Assembly (NCBI RefSeq): GCF_001746915.1
Contig: NZ_MJGC01000035.1
Location: forward strand, 1 to 64,000
Direction of reading: 5' to 3'
Source of the DNA: Desertifilum tharense IPPAS B-1220
Lineage (GTDB): Bacteria; Cyanobacteriota; Cyanobacteriia; Cyanobacteriales; Desertifilaceae
Length of the DNA stretch: 64,000 nucleotides
In this document: one piece after another, positions 7,902-17,668 of the stretch
Layout: each line of letters starts with the position of its first letter
Numbering within the stretch: the first letter of the stretch is position 1
Translations under genes and position numbers: made by a program
Notes under the pieces: model-generated
The model's database searches: none
What the model was told of the DNA's origin: nothing
What the model saw: only the letters and a program-made list of their open reading frames with translations

Positions 7902-9191
7902 TTAACTTAACTCGACGCGAGTTAACTCCTTCGGCGTTTTGTCTGTTTCTAAGGGGGGCAACTCTTCATTTAAGGTAATACCAATGATGACCAAAGCCGG
8001 CCAGGTAATATAAGCCAGCGCCTCTAAATTTTCTCCAAAGGAGTACGCAAAATAAACTAAGAGTAAGCTTAAAGAAACGCGAGCGGTATGGCTGCTTTGG
8101 GCGCGGATAAAAACTTCAATAAAAGTCCACATCATGGCACAAGCAAAGGCAATAAAACCGACAATTCCATGTAAAAATAGCAGACCGAACCAATGATGGT
8201 GGGAACCAATCGGCATCTGTTCGACGACGCGAGGGCCTCTGGGATCGATAATGCCTCTCCCCCAAATTGGGGCTTCTGTTCGCCACCGATAGAGTGTAAT
8301 ATTGGCTAAATCTGCTCTAACCTGGGAAGAGGCCGCTCGCTGACCGTCAAAGTCTCTTCTAAAGTCTTCTAAGAAAATAATCAGGCGCGGCCCAAATAAA
8401 CCTGCAACGAAACTTGCAGCACCAGCACCACCGAGTACCAGAGGCTGAGAAACTCTGGATAAAAACCAACTGGCAATGGGAACAACAACTAAACAGATAT
8501 TGGAGAGTCGCGACGCCGAAACCCAGGCCATTGCTGCTGCACCTACTGCCCCCAGGAAGCGCCATTTTTTACTAGGGTCTGCCCAAGCCAGAAAAAAGTA
8601 TAAACTGCCAATTAACCCTAATGCAGGGGCCCAAGGTGCAAATAAATACAGCCGATCGGTACTCCAAGGATAGAGGAAGACTTTGTAAAAAATATCGGCC
8701 CCTCCAACTCTGGCTAAGGGTGAGGTGTAGAGGTCTCCAGGAATCCCGGCGGCTTCAGCAACAAAAGCCACCAGAATAAAAAAGATGCTTTGCACGCAGA
8801 GGATGGAGATGGCTCGATAAACAAGTTGAGGGCGGATTTTGAGACAGCCAATCAGGGGAAACAGGGCAAATAAGACCCAGGTTCGACCATATAAGTTAAT
8901 GGTGGTTTTGATAATTCGCCCCAATCCCATATGGAAGTCTAGGTGACTGCCAATGATGGTGATTTCAATAACTAAAATGGCAATAATCCAAACCCAGACG
9001 CCTAGCGGAATTTGAATGCGTTCTGATTCTGGTGTTTCTTCAGTTTGGTTCCAAATTTTGTAGATTGCATAAAATCCTAAGCCCCAAGCTACCATTGAGG
9101 CTAAAATATGCTGGGCCCCTATAAAGTAAAGGACATAGGTGCCAATAATGTAGTACCAGACGACTTTTTCTTCTAAGTTCTGAGGTTTCAT
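7902..9191 (-). CDS. O-antigen polymerase/ligase-like membrane protein (Wzy-like)
   Basis: This 429-residue protein has about ten hydrophobic segments. A long hydrophilic loop (about residues 275-325) contains GRGIIDPRGPRVVEQMPIGS then HHHWFGLLFLHG, matching the Wzy_C loop of the O-antigen ligase superfamily, where Arg and His residues contact the lipid-linked glycan. It is predicted to join repeat units in the periplasm or at the outer leaflet. It lies 20 bp after the chain-length gene and about 40 bp before a GT2 gene, consistent with one operon. Polymerase and ligase functions cannot be separated by sequence alone; context favours polymerase. Confidence 0.82.
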   Translation of the reverse strand: MKPQNLEEKVVWYYIIGTYVLYFIGAQHILASMVAWGLGFYAIYKIWNQTEETPESERIQIPLGVWVWIIAILVIEITIIGSHLDFHMGLGRIIKTTINLYGRTWVLFALFPLIGCLKIRPQLVYRAISILCVQSIFFILVAFVAEAAGIPGDLYTSPLARVGGADIFYKVFLYPWSTDRLYLFAPWAPALGLIGSLYFFLAWADPSKKWRFLGAVGAAAMAWVSASRLSNICLVVVPIASWFLSRVSQPLVLGGAGAASFVAGLFGPRLIIFLEDFRRDFDGQRAASSQVRADLANITLYRWRTEAPIWGRGIIDPRGPRVVEQMPIGSHHHWFGLLFLHGIVGFIAFACAMMWTFIEVFIRAQSSHTARVSLSLLLVYFAYSFGENLEALAYITWPALVIIGITLNEELPPLETDKTPKELTRVELS

Positions 9192-9211
9192 TGGGGTTTT
9201 AGCCAGCCCAC

Positions 9212-10678
9212 TTAGATGTTTTTCTGCAAGTCGAGGATTTCAGAGCGAGATTGAGTGTTGAGTTGGGCAGATTCGGGATGGATGAATTCAACTTTTTCGG
9301 TTTGTTGTTTTAATTGGCGACGGCGGCTAACGGCTCGCTGACGCAACCACAGGGCAAATAAGCCCGTGTTGATGAAGAGCATACAGAGGGCCGCACCGAG
9401 GAAGACCAGTTTTTTATTGGGAGAACTTTGCCCATCGGGAAGGCTAGGGTCTGTGAGCAGTTGAATCCGGGGGTAGGAGCCGAAAATATTGCTGCGACCT
9501 GCATCTAGACTCGCTAGGGTGGAGGAGAAGACGGCTTCAGAGATTTGCAGATCGCGTCTGAGGGCGTCTAGGGTGGTGCTGTATTGCGCTAAGGTACCGA
9601 GTCGCTGTTCGAGTTGCAGAATTTGTTCGGTTAGTTCCTGGGCCCCGGCTTGCAGACCTTGTTGATCGACTTGAACTTGCACGAGGGATTGAAAAAGGGT
9701 TTCTCTGGCGGAGGCTCCCATTGTGCTGCTACCCAGGTTGAGTTGAGCGAGGGTTACTTGGTCGGCGGGACGCCCTAGAAGCTCTTGGCTGCGCTCGAAC
9801 ATAGCGGCTTGAGCTGCTTCTTGGCGGCGACGCTCTCGAACGACGGTGGGGTGGTTGGGGCCGTACCGGGCGGTGAGGACGTTGAGGGTGGAGGTGGCTT
9901 CGCTGTAGTTTTGCCGATATTGATCGAAGAGTTGATCGGCTTTGAGGACGAAGGCGTCGTTGGCTTGAGAGGCGCTGAGTTGGAGTTCGGTAGAGAGTTC
10001 TCGCAGGCGAGCAGTGGTTTGTTGTTGCTGGGCAATGAGTTCGGCTCGCTGGCGGCGCAGTCCTTCGATGTTAACTGAGAGTTGAGTAACTTGTTCGTCG
10101 GAGGCGAGTCCGGTTTGGGCCTTGTATTCCGAGAGGCGTCGTTGAGATTCTTCGAGTTTTTGTTGGGCGTTGCTGAGGGCGGCGGCGACGCTGGCATCTC
10201 GTTCGGTAGCTTCTTGAATTCTGAGCTGATCGAGTCGGGATTCAAAGGCGCGGTAATGGGCGATCGCTTTATTGTAGGCCTCTTGCGGCGTGTCTCCGTT
10301 CATCTCGAAAGTCATGAGGGTGGTATTTCCCACGACTTCGATCCGGGGTCTGCCGAATTCGCCTGGTAAAAGGTTAATAGATTCGGCGGCGGTGTTCCGG
10401 ACGGGATCGCTGGAGGCAATAAATCTATAGTTTTCTCTGGGGTCGCCTGCTTGACCGTCGTAGGGCGATCGCACTTGGGAATAAGCCCCCCCAATCCCCG
10501 GCAGGTTAATGTTGGTGGATGAACCCAGAGAGGGTAAGGTAACGGCCCAGGTGCTGGTATAGGTTGGAGGTGTGGTTTCTAAGTAGTAGTAAGCAGCCCC
10601 TCCAACGGCAGCATTGGTGACTAATCCCAGAAATATATAAGGTAGCCAGCTTACTCGCTTCATAAGATCGACTCTCAA
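9212..10678 (-). CDS. Polysaccharide chain-length/co-polymerase protein (Wzz/GumC-like)
   Basis: The 488-residue protein has an N-terminal membrane segment (about 9-28), a long coiled-coil-rich periplasmic region (about 130-400, Gln/Glu/Arg/Leu-rich) and a second membrane segment near 428-450. This is the Wzz/GumC topology. There is no C-terminal Walker-type tyrosine-kinase domain after the second membrane helix; the tail is only about 40 residues, unlike Wzc. It probably controls chain length and links the Wzy-like polymerase to the outer-membrane exporter encoded just upstream (10721-11788). A partner BY-kinase is not encoded in this window. Confidence 0.87.
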   Translation of the reverse strand: MRVDLMKRVSWLPYIFLGLVTNAAVGGAAYYYLETTPPTYTSTWAVTLPSLGSSTNINLPGIGGAYSQVRSPYDGQAGDPRENYRFIASSDPVRNTAAESINLLPGEFGRPRIEVVGNTTLMTFEMNGDTPQEAYNKAIAHYRAFESRLDQLRIQEATERDASVAAALSNAQQKLEESQRRLSEYKAQTGLASDEQVTQLSVNIEGLRRQRAELIAQQQQTTARLRELSTELQLSASQANDAFVLKADQLFDQYRQNYSEATSTLNVLTARYGPNHPTVVRERRRQEAAQAAMFERSQELLGRPADQVTLAQLNLGSSTMGASARETLFQSLVQVQVDQQGLQAGAQELTEQILQLEQRLGTLAQYSTTLDALRRDLQISEAVFSSTLASLDAGRSNIFGSYPRIQLLTDPSLPDGQSSPNKKLVFLGAALCMLFINTGLFALWLRQRAVSRRRQLKQQTEKVEFIHPESAQLNTQSRSEILDLQKNI

Positions 10679-10720
10679 AACTTGGGTGTGACGGCGGAAA
10701 TCCTCTTTACTTAGAGGGCA

Positions 10721-11788
10721 CTATTGACCAAATATTCGGCGTAGCAATAATTCAATACCCGAAATTGGATTCAGAATCGTGCCGATTGCACCAAAAATAC
10801 TGGTCACGTTCGTTACGGTTGAATCATAACAAACCAAGCCATCGTCCGGCATTAAGAAAGGGTTGTCCTGGTTATCGGTAGACTCTCTCACCAGTTCTTC
10901 GACAGAGCGATCGAGTACGCGAGTCTGTCCTGTGGTTCGGTCTGTTTGAATCAGGGTGGCTCGCCGTCTGGCGTTAATTGCGGTGGTACCGCCGACGCAT
11001 TTTCCAGCAATGACGGCGTGGGAGAAGCGGGAACCGTAGGCGACTTGTTGCACCTGGACGTTTCCCCCAAAGTTAGGAAGCGATAGGTTAGACAGGAAGA
11101 CTGGAATCGCCTGGGGGGTGATTTGGGAAGGACGCACCAGTTCGCTTTGAATAATTTCTCGCTCTGGGATAATGATGCGATCGCCTGCAATCAGGGGAAC
11201 GTCATCGAGCAGTTCGCCTGTAAAGACACCAGAGACATCAATCACTTGCTCTACCCCTCCCCGAATTAAGCGGACGTTGATGATGTCGGCTTCGGGGCGA
11301 ATGCCTCCTGCCGCTTGGATGGCGACGGTGAGGTAGCGGTTGGGGGGATAGCTGCCAGTCAGAGGCACAATCGGGGGGTCGTCTCCACCCGCTTGACGCG
11401 GGTTGATGAGATAGCGGCCGGGTTCAAAGACGGCTCCGGATACGGTAACTTGTACGGGTGCCCATTCGATGATGCTGACGCTGACGCGTAAAAAGTTCGG
11501 TTGAAAAAAGCCTTCGTTAATGAGGAGGCGCGTCAGTTGTTGCTGAACTTGAGGGAGTTCTAACCCTACGACGGGAACGGGATCGATAAACGGGAGTTGC
11601 AGGGTGCCATCGAGGTTGACTTCATAAACGCCACTGAAGCGATCGGTCTCCGGAAGCCCTTCATCGGCGGGGATATTAATCCGCAGGCGATCGCCTGGAG
11701 ATAACGGTAGGGCCCAACTAGGCAGCGCGATCCCGACTGTGGCGATCGCTGTAACCAATGCCGAAACAATTAATTTGGCGCGAAACAT
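10721..11788 (-). CDS. Polysaccharide export protein (Wza-like, SLBB domain)
   Basis: This 355-residue secreted protein has a signal peptide (FRAKLIVSALVTAIATVGIALPSWA) cleaved near residue 26, with no lipobox cysteine. A Poly_export domain follows (LSPGDRLRINIP through about residue 110), then SLBB-like beta-grasp segments (VTVSGAVFEPGRYLINP; AGGIRPEADIINVRLIRGG; LIAGDRIIIPE). It should form the periplasmic/outer-membrane channel through which the polymer leaves the cell. Adjacency to the Wzz-like gene (42-bp gap) supports this. A 173-bp gap upstream may hold the promoter for the export/polymerisation sub-operon. The protein lacks an obvious Wza-type terminal amphipathic helix, so pore formation is inferred from family. 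Confidence 0.88.
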   Translation of the reverse strand: MFRAKLIVSALVTAIATVGIALPSWALPLSPGDRLRINIPADEGLPETDRFSGVYEVNLDGTLQLPFIDPVPVVGLELPQVQQQLTRLLINEGFFQPNFLRVSVSIIEWAPVQVTVSGAVFEPGRYLINPRQAGGDDPPIVPLTGSYPPNRYLTVAIQAAGGIRPEADIINVRLIRGGVEQVIDVSGVFTGELLDDVPLIAGDRIIIPEREIIQSELVRPSQITPQAIPVFLSNLSLPNFGGNVQVQQVAYGSRFSHAVIAGKCVGGTTAINARRRATLIQTDRTTGQTRVLDRSVEELVRESTDNQDNPFLMPDDGLVCYDSTVTNVTSIFGAIGTILNPISGIELLLRRIFGQ

Positions 11789-11961
11789 TGACGCATCCGA
11801 TCTCTTGAAGTTTAATTCATCAATGGTCAGGAAGTTTTCACTCTCAATGCGTGAGGGAGATTCTTCATCTTTAATAGTCTATGCCGAAAGTCACCCCCCT
11901 TCATCTATATCATGAGATAGAAATTTGAGGGGATGGGTTCATTTTTGACAAATTTCATCTC

Positions 11962-13242
11962 CTAAGCTAGGGCTTTTTCAAAGGACTGCTTATACAGTTG
12001 TGCAATATCTTCCCAGGTGAGGACAATCTGTTTTTCTTTGAGTAGAGAATTTTGCAAATCAGAAAGCAGACGAGATTCGCGATCGCCAAGTTCCTCAAAA
12101 CTGGGTAAATCTTGAATAAAGCGATGGTAACTTTCTGAACTGTTCTCTACAAAAAATCCATATTGTCCCCCATCGAGTAAGTGATTCATGCGATCGCAAG
12201 GAATAGTAATCGCAAGCCGCCCGCACGCTAAGTATTCGCAAACCTTCAAACTGGCACTGGTAAACTGGTTATCGGGAAAGAGTCCCTTATTATAAGGAGC
12301 AACGCACAAATTGGCCGCATTAATATAGCGGGCTGCTTCTGCTTGGGAAACCCGCCCTGTAAAGACCACAGGCGAATTCCAAGTCTTTGCAATTTCCTCT
12401 AGTTCTTGGCGACTGACGCCATCTCCAACCATATAGAGAACGGTTCGAGGGTTGCGTTCTCGACCCAAGGCTTCAATCAGATAAGCAGGTTCTTGAATAA
12501 ACCGATTGAGCGACCCGACATACGTCAATACAAAAGCATCTTGAGGAATTCCCAGTTGCTCTCGACAAACTGTTCGATCTTGCGGATAAAAAACTTGCGG
12601 ATCGATGCCGTTAGGAATGACATCAACGGGTTGATTGGGGGGTAAATCGCCTTGGGATTGAAGATAGTTTTTGAGTTGTTCGGTTTCGCCGACAATTCGG
12701 GTTGCATTCTTTGTCCAACGCTTGCGGAGGATGGGACGCGCTTTGTGATAACCGATTGCTAGAGTTTGATTCAATAACTGAGTTGGGTTATTTAGCTTCC
12801 AGAAGGGGGTCGTTTTTTCCGGGAAGTTGAAAACCGCCTCTGCAACAACAATCGTCGGAATATCATACTCCGAAAAAGCTTGGGCTAGTATCCCCAGAAA
12901 GGGCCATTCCTTCTCAATGACTAGATCGAACTCTTTCGCATGTTCAGAGGTAAACTTTTTCAGTAGTCGCTGATACTTAAATAATCTCAGATAATCCGGC
13001 GGGCTAAAGTAGATATTTTTGTTGTTTTGCTCGCGTTCTGATAAATTTTGGGAGTCTAAAAACGTTAAGAACGAATATCCTGCTAGAGGTTCTTCTAAAT
13101 TCTTCCGAAAAGCTAGACTTACTTCAAAATCTTGGCTCAGATACGGCAGAAGGGGCAACGTACCTAGAATGTAAGGAGAATAATGAACGTAATGAAGACC
13201 GGGAAATGCAATACAAATTCGAGGTTTATGAGAAGTTGTCAT
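11962..13242 (-). CDS. Glycosyltransferase family 4 (group 1)
   Basis: The 426-residue protein starts at ATG 13242 (MTTSHKPRICIAFPG). An in-frame upstream start exists 15 codons earlier, but the family similarity begins here. It has a GT-B fold: an N-terminal acceptor domain, then VIPNGIDPQVFYP, LTYVGSLNRF, LYMVGDGVSRQELEEIA and a C-terminal EYLACGRLAITI segment with the nucleotide-sugar site. It probably adds a sugar to the exopolysaccharide precursor with retention of anomeric configuration. It is separated from the export gene downstream by 173 bp and follows the acyltransferase gene by about 100 bp. Confidence 0.87.
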   Translation of the reverse strand: MTTSHKPRICIAFPGLHYVHYSPYILGTLPLLPYLSQDFEVSLAFRKNLEEPLAGYSFLTFLDSQNLSEREQNNKNIYFSPPDYLRLFKYQRLLKKFTSEHAKEFDLVIEKEWPFLGILAQAFSEYDIPTIVVAEAVFNFPEKTTPFWKLNNPTQLLNQTLAIGYHKARPILRKRWTKNATRIVGETEQLKNYLQSQGDLPPNQPVDVIPNGIDPQVFYPQDRTVCREQLGIPQDAFVLTYVGSLNRFIQEPAYLIEALGRERNPRTVLYMVGDGVSRQELEEIAKTWNSPVVFTGRVSQAEAARYINAANLCVAPYNKGLFPDNQFTSASLKVCEYLACGRLAITIPCDRMNHLLDGGQYGFFVENSSESYHRFIQDLPSFEELGDRESRLLSDLQNSLLKEKQIVLTWEDIAQLYKQSFEKALA

Positions 13243-13348
13243 CACAAAAAAGGAGGAGTTGCACTTGCTTCCCCTAGAGTTTAACAACTTTTAATGGTGA
13301 GAGAGAAAAGGGAACGTACAAAATTTGAACTGAATAACCGAATTCTGT

Positions 13349-14050
13349 TTAAATTGGGGCTTGTAAGGACGGTAACTCAGAAGGTTTTTTTCGCCAGGAA
13401 ACCACTTTAGCAGGTACGCCAACCGCGATCGCGTAGGGGGGGATATTCTTAGTGACGACTGAACCCGCGCCAATGACGCTACCTCGGCCAATCGTAACTC
13501 CATCTAACACTTTCACTCCGCACCCTAACCAACAGTCATCTTCAATCGTAATTCCCTTGTAGGTTGCGCCTTGCAGCATAATTGGGGTATCGGGTTCAGC
13601 AAATGCATGATTATTGGCATAGATGCCGCAGTGGGAAGCAATTAAACAATCTTCTCCGATAGAGAGGGTCTGACCCGATAGACAAGTGTAGGGGCCAATA
13701 TAAGTGCGATCGCCAATGCAAATATTACCTTGAATGTGAGTTTTCACCATTACCCCCATATCCAAAGACACCTCATTTCCCAGGCGAATCCGACCCCTAG
13801 GGCCATGATTTCTTAAACTCGCGCCGCGATCGAGTTTAACCCCATGACCCAACTCAATCCCTTGGGCGCAAATGAATTCGACCCCAGGATTAATCCGAAC
13901 CGAGCGACCCAAGCGACCAAAAATGAAGCGATAAACGACTTGACGGAGAAGGCGACCGATGGATAGCGGCATCCAACCCACTAGCGCAATCAGAAAACCT
14001 TCTCCCTTAACCGATTCTGCTGCTTCAGACGAACGATTGGACTTACTCAT
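13349..14050 (-). CDS. Left-handed beta-helix acyltransferase (WcaF/colanic-acid type)
   Basis: The protein has 233 residues from the ATG at 14050. Residues from about 50 onward show hexapeptide repeats of the LbH fold ([LIV]GxxxxI), ending in [29 protein letters not shown] text typical of the CysE/LacA/WcaF/NodL group. The central [11 protein letters not shown] supplies the expected catalytic His. It likely O-acetylates a sugar of the exopolysaccharide with acetyl-CoA in the cytoplasm. The gene is the first of the minus-strand polysaccharide series after the terminator at 14115-14141. The specific sugar position is unknown. Confidence 0.86.
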   Translation of the reverse strand: MSKSNRSSEAAESVKGEGFLIALVGWMPLSIGRLLRQVVYRFIFGRLGRSVRINPGVEFICAQGIELGHGVKLDRGASLRNHGPRGRIRLGNEVSLDMGVMVKTHIQGNICIGDRTYIGPYTCLSGQTLSIGEDCLIASHCGIYANNHAFAEPDTPIMLQGATYKGITIEDDCWLGCGVKVLDGVTIGRGSVIGAGSVVTKNIPPYAIAVGVPAKVVSWRKKPSELPSLQAPI

Positions 14051-14114
14051 AATCGTATAGAGGCGATCGCAATTTCTCAGATATTCCTTGCAGCATCTCA
14101 CACAAAGGGAACAC

Positions 14115-14141
14115 TTAGCCCCTCGTTTTGCAAGGGGCTAA
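14115..14141 (-). terminator. Rho-independent-like hairpin after the phosphodiesterase gene
   Basis: There is a perfect 9-bp stem (TTAGCCCCT at 14115-14123 and AGGGGCTAA at 14133-14141) with a 9-nt loop, 8 nt after the stop of the minus-strand gene ending at 14149. No long T run follows, but position and stem strength suggest it isolates that gene from the polysaccharide genes. Confidence 0.6.
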
Positions 14142-14148
14142 ATCAACA

Positions 14149-15822
14149 TTACGCACTCACCAACTCAGAAGTCGGTGCAGCCACAGGCTCAACCATAGAC
14201 TTCCCTTCAAAATACTCAGGAATCGGCGCACCCATCATCGTCAACAGAGTCGGAGCCAAATCCAGCGCATGACCAACGGGTAAGGTCGAGTTAGGTGCAA
14301 TATTGCCACCCTTCGCCAGGAAAAAGCCCTTCGCCCGATGGCTACCCGTCCGCAGGTGAGGAACCGGGCCAATGCGACCAAACTCAGGAGAATCTACCGT
14401 ATCCGTTGCGTACTCTTCTTGCCAGATAATTACAATATCAGCATCCGGTAACTTCGGATCGCGGTCTAAAGCAGACTTGCGAGTGCGAATTACCTCTTTT
14501 GCCATTAGCTGACCCGTGCGGGCATCTTTGAGTTGGCGAACCATTGCACAAATCTCTTCGCACACCGCATCATACTCCGCAGGAGCAACAATGCCTTGGG
14601 GTTCGCGCCCTTGCAAATTAATCCGAATGTAACCTTCCGAATAGCTAGGGAGAGCAAACGCCTTCATCTGCGTCCAGAAATCCCGGTACCACATCGCCGG
14701 TTGGAAAAACATCGGCTCTTGTTCTTCCACCAGTTGGAACGGGGAAACTAAGTCGCGTTCGGGAGTCGTGCCAAAAAACTTGTCAATCAGCTTAAACAGC
14801 TTAACCGGCGCTTTCTTTCTCAAAAACTGACGAATGGGATTGGCTTCGTATTTCAGCCGCCAAACTTCACCCAACCAATCCAAGGTATTGTTAACAAACG
14901 GCTTACCGGGTTTCGCCTGGGTATTACCGCGAGCCAGCCCATACTGACCGGGGAAGTTCCAGCGATACATTAGCTCTGGTAAAAAGAGCATACTGGGCAA
15001 ATCCATCACATTGCTTCCCATCCCGTGGGCTGCGAATACCACGATTTGAGCATTTTCTGGGGCTTTAGCAACCATCTCGCCAATGGCGCGGTCAATGGCG
15101 ACGAAGGTTTCCAACATCAGATCGTTACCCACTTTCGGGGCAATCTCAGCATACAGGGGATGATCCGGTTGGCTGAGGTGCCAGAAGATATGGCCGGCGG
15201 AATGGGTTTCGCCGAAAATGGTCAGGAAGAAATCCCAGTCTTCGCGCTGTAGCAAGTCTTGGCAGATGGCGGAACGACGAGCAATCCCAATTTCGAGTTT
15301 TTCTTTGAGCGCCTTCATGCCTTCTACATCGCGGGTACTGGCATGATCGAAGCCAAAGGCCGGGTGTTCGCCGTGTTTTTGAATCAGTTCCTCATAAATC
15401 GAGGCGGGTTGGGAGTGACTGGGGGTTAAGGCGGAGTGCGCCCCCCAAGCTAGAACTTGGACGCCGTTGGCGTTTTGGGCTAGGGTTGATTGCGGCATAT
15501 CGAAGACCGCGACGCGATAGTCTTCACCCAAGGCATAAAAGGGTTGATATTCTTTAAAGTCGTAAGCGCCGACCTCTTGAGCAATGTAGGTACCTTCATG
15601 GAATTTCACGGGCGACCAGTATCCGGTTTTATCCGGCAGACAGCCCGTTAAAAAGGTAGTCCAGGGGGTTTCGGCTCTGTAGTGTTCAATATTGTTAATT
15701 CGAGTATAAGCACCTTGTTCGCGCAAGCGGCTGAGGGTTTTCAGGTGTCCTTGAGCCATCCACTGTTCAATCAAGGTTGGGTCAGCAGCGTCCAATCCAA
15801 TGGCGATAACGGGTGTTCTCAT
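14149..15822 (-). CDS. Alkaline-phosphatase superfamily phosphodiesterase/nucleotide pyrophosphatase
   Basis: The protein has 557 residues from ATG 15822 (MRTPVIAIGLDAADP); a longer in-frame start exists. GLDAADP at the N-terminus supplies the first metal-binding Asp, ETPWTTFLTG carries the nucleophile Thr, and AHGMG and TGSHRAKGFF provide the other metal ligands, as in type I phosphodiesterases and phosphoglycerol transferases. There is no signal peptide, so it probably acts in the cytoplasm. It is transcribed toward the polysaccharide genes but is cut off from them by a hairpin. The substrate (nucleotide, phospholipid or sugar phosphate) is unresolved. Confidence 0.83.
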   Translation of the reverse strand: MRTPVIAIGLDAADPTLIEQWMAQGHLKTLSRLREQGAYTRINNIEHYRAETPWTTFLTGCLPDKTGYWSPVKFHEGTYIAQEVGAYDFKEYQPFYALGEDYRVAVFDMPQSTLAQNANGVQVLAWGAHSALTPSHSQPASIYEELIQKHGEHPAFGFDHASTRDVEGMKALKEKLEIGIARRSAICQDLLQREDWDFFLTIFGETHSAGHIFWHLSQPDHPLYAEIAPKVGNDLMLETFVAIDRAIGEMVAKAPENAQIVVFAAHGMGSNVMDLPSMLFLPELMYRWNFPGQYGLARGNTQAKPGKPFVNNTLDWLGEVWRLKYEANPIRQFLRKKAPVKLFKLIDKFFGTTPERDLVSPFQLVEEQEPMFFQPAMWYRDFWTQMKAFALPSYSEGYIRINLQGREPQGIVAPAEYDAVCEEICAMVRQLKDARTGQLMAKEVIRTRKSALDRDPKLPDADIVIIWQEEYATDTVDSPEFGRIGPVPHLRTGSHRAKGFFLAKGGNIAPNSTLPVGHALDLAPTLLTMMGAPIPEYFEGKSMVEPVAAPTSELVSA

Positions 15823-16255
15823 AGTGGCTTTCCTCGATTTATATGAAAGATTCATAACTACCATCAACTCGGAGCTAAGTCAGGGAGTCGGTTAGTGAAG
15901 TATATTTAGGCGGAGTCTGATATGGGTGGGGTGTGAGTGGCAAAATTGAATCTCTTTAACTACAGTAAATTCTTCTAGGGCAGAAAAAAGTAAAAAGTTA
16001 CTAAATCTACGTACGTATATTGTGAAAATTGAATGAAGTTGTCCGATCGAGTTCTGTATTTTCCCTAATTGTTGCCGTTGATACTCAATAACAGACAGCG
16101 ACGCAGATCGATTCCTCGTCGGGATGCGGTAAGGTAGCGTAGAAGGGAGAAGCCTCTAATTTTGCCCGGTTGAGGGTTTGAGGAGACTCTGAAGTGCCTG
16201 GAAATTCCGTTTCCGTCTAGGTGCGATCGCACTTAATATTGTCAAGTAGACCCAC
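15823..16255. promoter_or_regulatory. Divergent intergenic region before fmt
   Basis: These 433 bases separate two divergent genes and must hold both promoters. They include an A-rich stretch (about 15985-16010) and a perfect 12-bp palindrome GTGCGATCGCAC at 16221-16232, which contains a HIP1 octamer 24 nt before the fmt start. HIP1 is scattered genome-wide in cyanobacteria, so this is not evidence for an operator. I recognise no RNA gene or small ORF. Confidence 0.45.
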
Positions 16256-17263
16256 ATGAAGCTCGTTTTTTTTGGTACGCCCGACTTCGCAGTTCCTACC
16301 CTGGAAAAATTACTGAGTCGTTCAGATTTTCAAGTCCTAGGGGTGGTGACGCAACCGGATAAGCGGCGAGGGCGCGGTAACGCTCTGATTCCTTCCCCCG
16401 TGAAAACACTAGCACTGACCCATCAGTTACCGATTTGGCAGCCCGATCGGATCAAAAAAGATCCGCAAACCTTAAGCGAACTGGCTCAACTGAACGCCGA
16501 TGCTTTTGTGGTGGTGGCTTACGGTCAAATTCTGTCGCCAGCGATTTTAGAGATGCCTCGCTTGGGCTGTATCAATGTACATGGCTCCATTTTACCGAAA
16601 TACCGAGGGGCCGCTCCGATTCAGTGGAGTCTCTATCACGGCGATACTCAAACCGGGATTACTACGATGCTGATGGATGCGGGGATGGATACTGGAGCTA
16701 TGCTCTTAAAAGATTACACGCCTATTCATCTGTTTGATACTGCTCATGACATTGCCCAACGCTTGGCAAACTTAGGGGCAGACTTGTTAGTGCAAACTCT
16801 ATGGGGTTTAGAACGACAAGAAATTCAACCCATTCCCCAAAATTCTGATGAAGCCACCTATGCACCGCTGATTCAAAAAGCCGATTATCAACTCGATTGG
16901 TCAAAAACGGCGATCGCGCTTCACAATCAAATTCGGGCCTTTTTCCCCAATGCGGTGACAGCTTTGCGAGGACAATCGCTTAAAATTATGGCTACAGCCC
17001 CTCTCGATCCGATGGCGCGATCGCAACTTCCTCCAGAACTCAACACTCTGCTCGATCGGGAGGAATTGCTTTTAACCGCAACTGGACAACCCGGAGAAAT
17101 TGTCAGTTTAATTAAAGGTTGGGGCCCAGTGATTCAAACAGGCGAGGGGCTGTTACTGCTCCAACAAGTTCAGCTTGCGGGGAAAAAACCTCAATCCGGT
17201 TGGGACTTGGTAAATGGCATTCGAGCGAACCTTGGTGAACTGCTCGCCTCATCCCAGAACTGA
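16256..17263 (+). CDS. fmt: Methionyl-tRNA formyltransferase
   Basis: The 335-residue enzyme formylates Met-tRNAfMet with 10-formyl-THF before translation initiation. [12 protein letters not shown] at the N-terminus, the catalytic region with [18 protein letters not shown] near residues 108-125, and [15 protein letters not shown] near 132-147 are diagnostic. The C-terminal tRNA-binding OB-like domain follows (about 205-330). The length fits the family. It is monocistronic by appearance, with a convergent DUF6464 gene 9 bp beyond its stop. Peptide deformylase, the partner that removes the formyl group, is also in this window at 33091 but not adjacent. Confidence 0.97.
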   Translation: MKLVFFGTPDFAVPTLEKLLSRSDFQVLGVVTQPDKRRGRGNALIPSPVKTLALTHQLPIWQPDRIKKDPQTLSELAQLNADAFVVVAYGQILSPAILEMPRLGCINVHGSILPKYRGAAPIQWSLYHGDTQTGITTMLMDAGMDTGAMLLKDYTPIHLFDTAHDIAQRLANLGADLLVQTLWGLERQEIQPIPQNSDEATYAPLIQKADYQLDWSKTAIALHNQIRAFFPNAVTALRGQSLKIMATAPLDPMARSQLPPELNTLLDREELLLTATGQPGEIVSLIKGWGPVIQTGEGLLLLQQVQLAGKKPQSGWDLVNGIRANLGELLASSQN

Positions 17264-17271
17264 CTTTGCAT

Positions 17272-17625
17272 TCAAACCGGCTCGTACAAACGGCAGCGAT
17301 CGCAGGGCCCTTCAGGATTCACCGCACACCGGACAATCTCCGATCGCGCATTATAACGACAACTGACATCTCCAATCACCCAGCGACCATTCACTAAACT
17401 TTGTTCCGCAGGGCGAGGAGCAGATTGAACATAAAGAGCAACTTTATGCAAGCGATAGCGCCCAGACTTGAGTTGATAGCGGTGGCGGCGTTCTAAGACG
17501 GCGTAGGTTTTCCCCTTGAGATCGAGATAGTTTCCCGGTTGGGGAATCCAGTCGAGTTGAATATTGCCCAATGTCTGACGCGGATGCGTCAAAATCACCT
17601 CTGTGGGTAAAGAGTCTGGCTCCAT
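17272..17625 (-). CDS. DUF6464 family protein
   Basis: This small protein of about 117 residues is of a cyanobacterium-restricted type. It starts most plausibly at ATG 17625 (MEPDSLPTEVILTHP). Extending it upstream would run into the inverted repeat at the IS605 edge (17669). Features are GNIQLDWIPQPGNYLDLKGKTYAVLERRHRYQ followed by a C-terminal cysteine cluster (DVSCRYNARSEIVRCAVNPEGPCDRCRLYEP, four Cys), suggesting a metal- or cluster-binding end. The function is unknown. The IS insertion sits about 45 bp upstream of its start and may have replaced its promoter. Confidence 0.8.
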   Translation of the reverse strand: MEPDSLPTEVILTHPRQTLGNIQLDWIPQPGNYLDLKGKTYAVLERRHRYQLKSGRYRLHKVALYVQSAPRPAEQSLVNGRWVIGDVSCRYNARSEIVRCAVNPEGPCDRCRLYEPV

Positions 17626-17668
17626 AATCCTTTTAGTTGTAATCCTAACTACACTCTCGTGACGTTCC

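Noticed and set aside
9775..10245. Open frames on both strands within the Wzz-like gene
   Set aside because: The frames give Pro/Ser/Asn-rich or Gly-rich text caused by the coiled-coil codon pattern; the Wzz-like frame explains the region.
16221..16232. GTGCGATCGCAC palindrome as an fmt operator
   Set aside because: It is a HIP1 octamer with two extra complementary bases on each side; HIP1 occurs throughout the window, including in coding regions, so position alone is not evidence.
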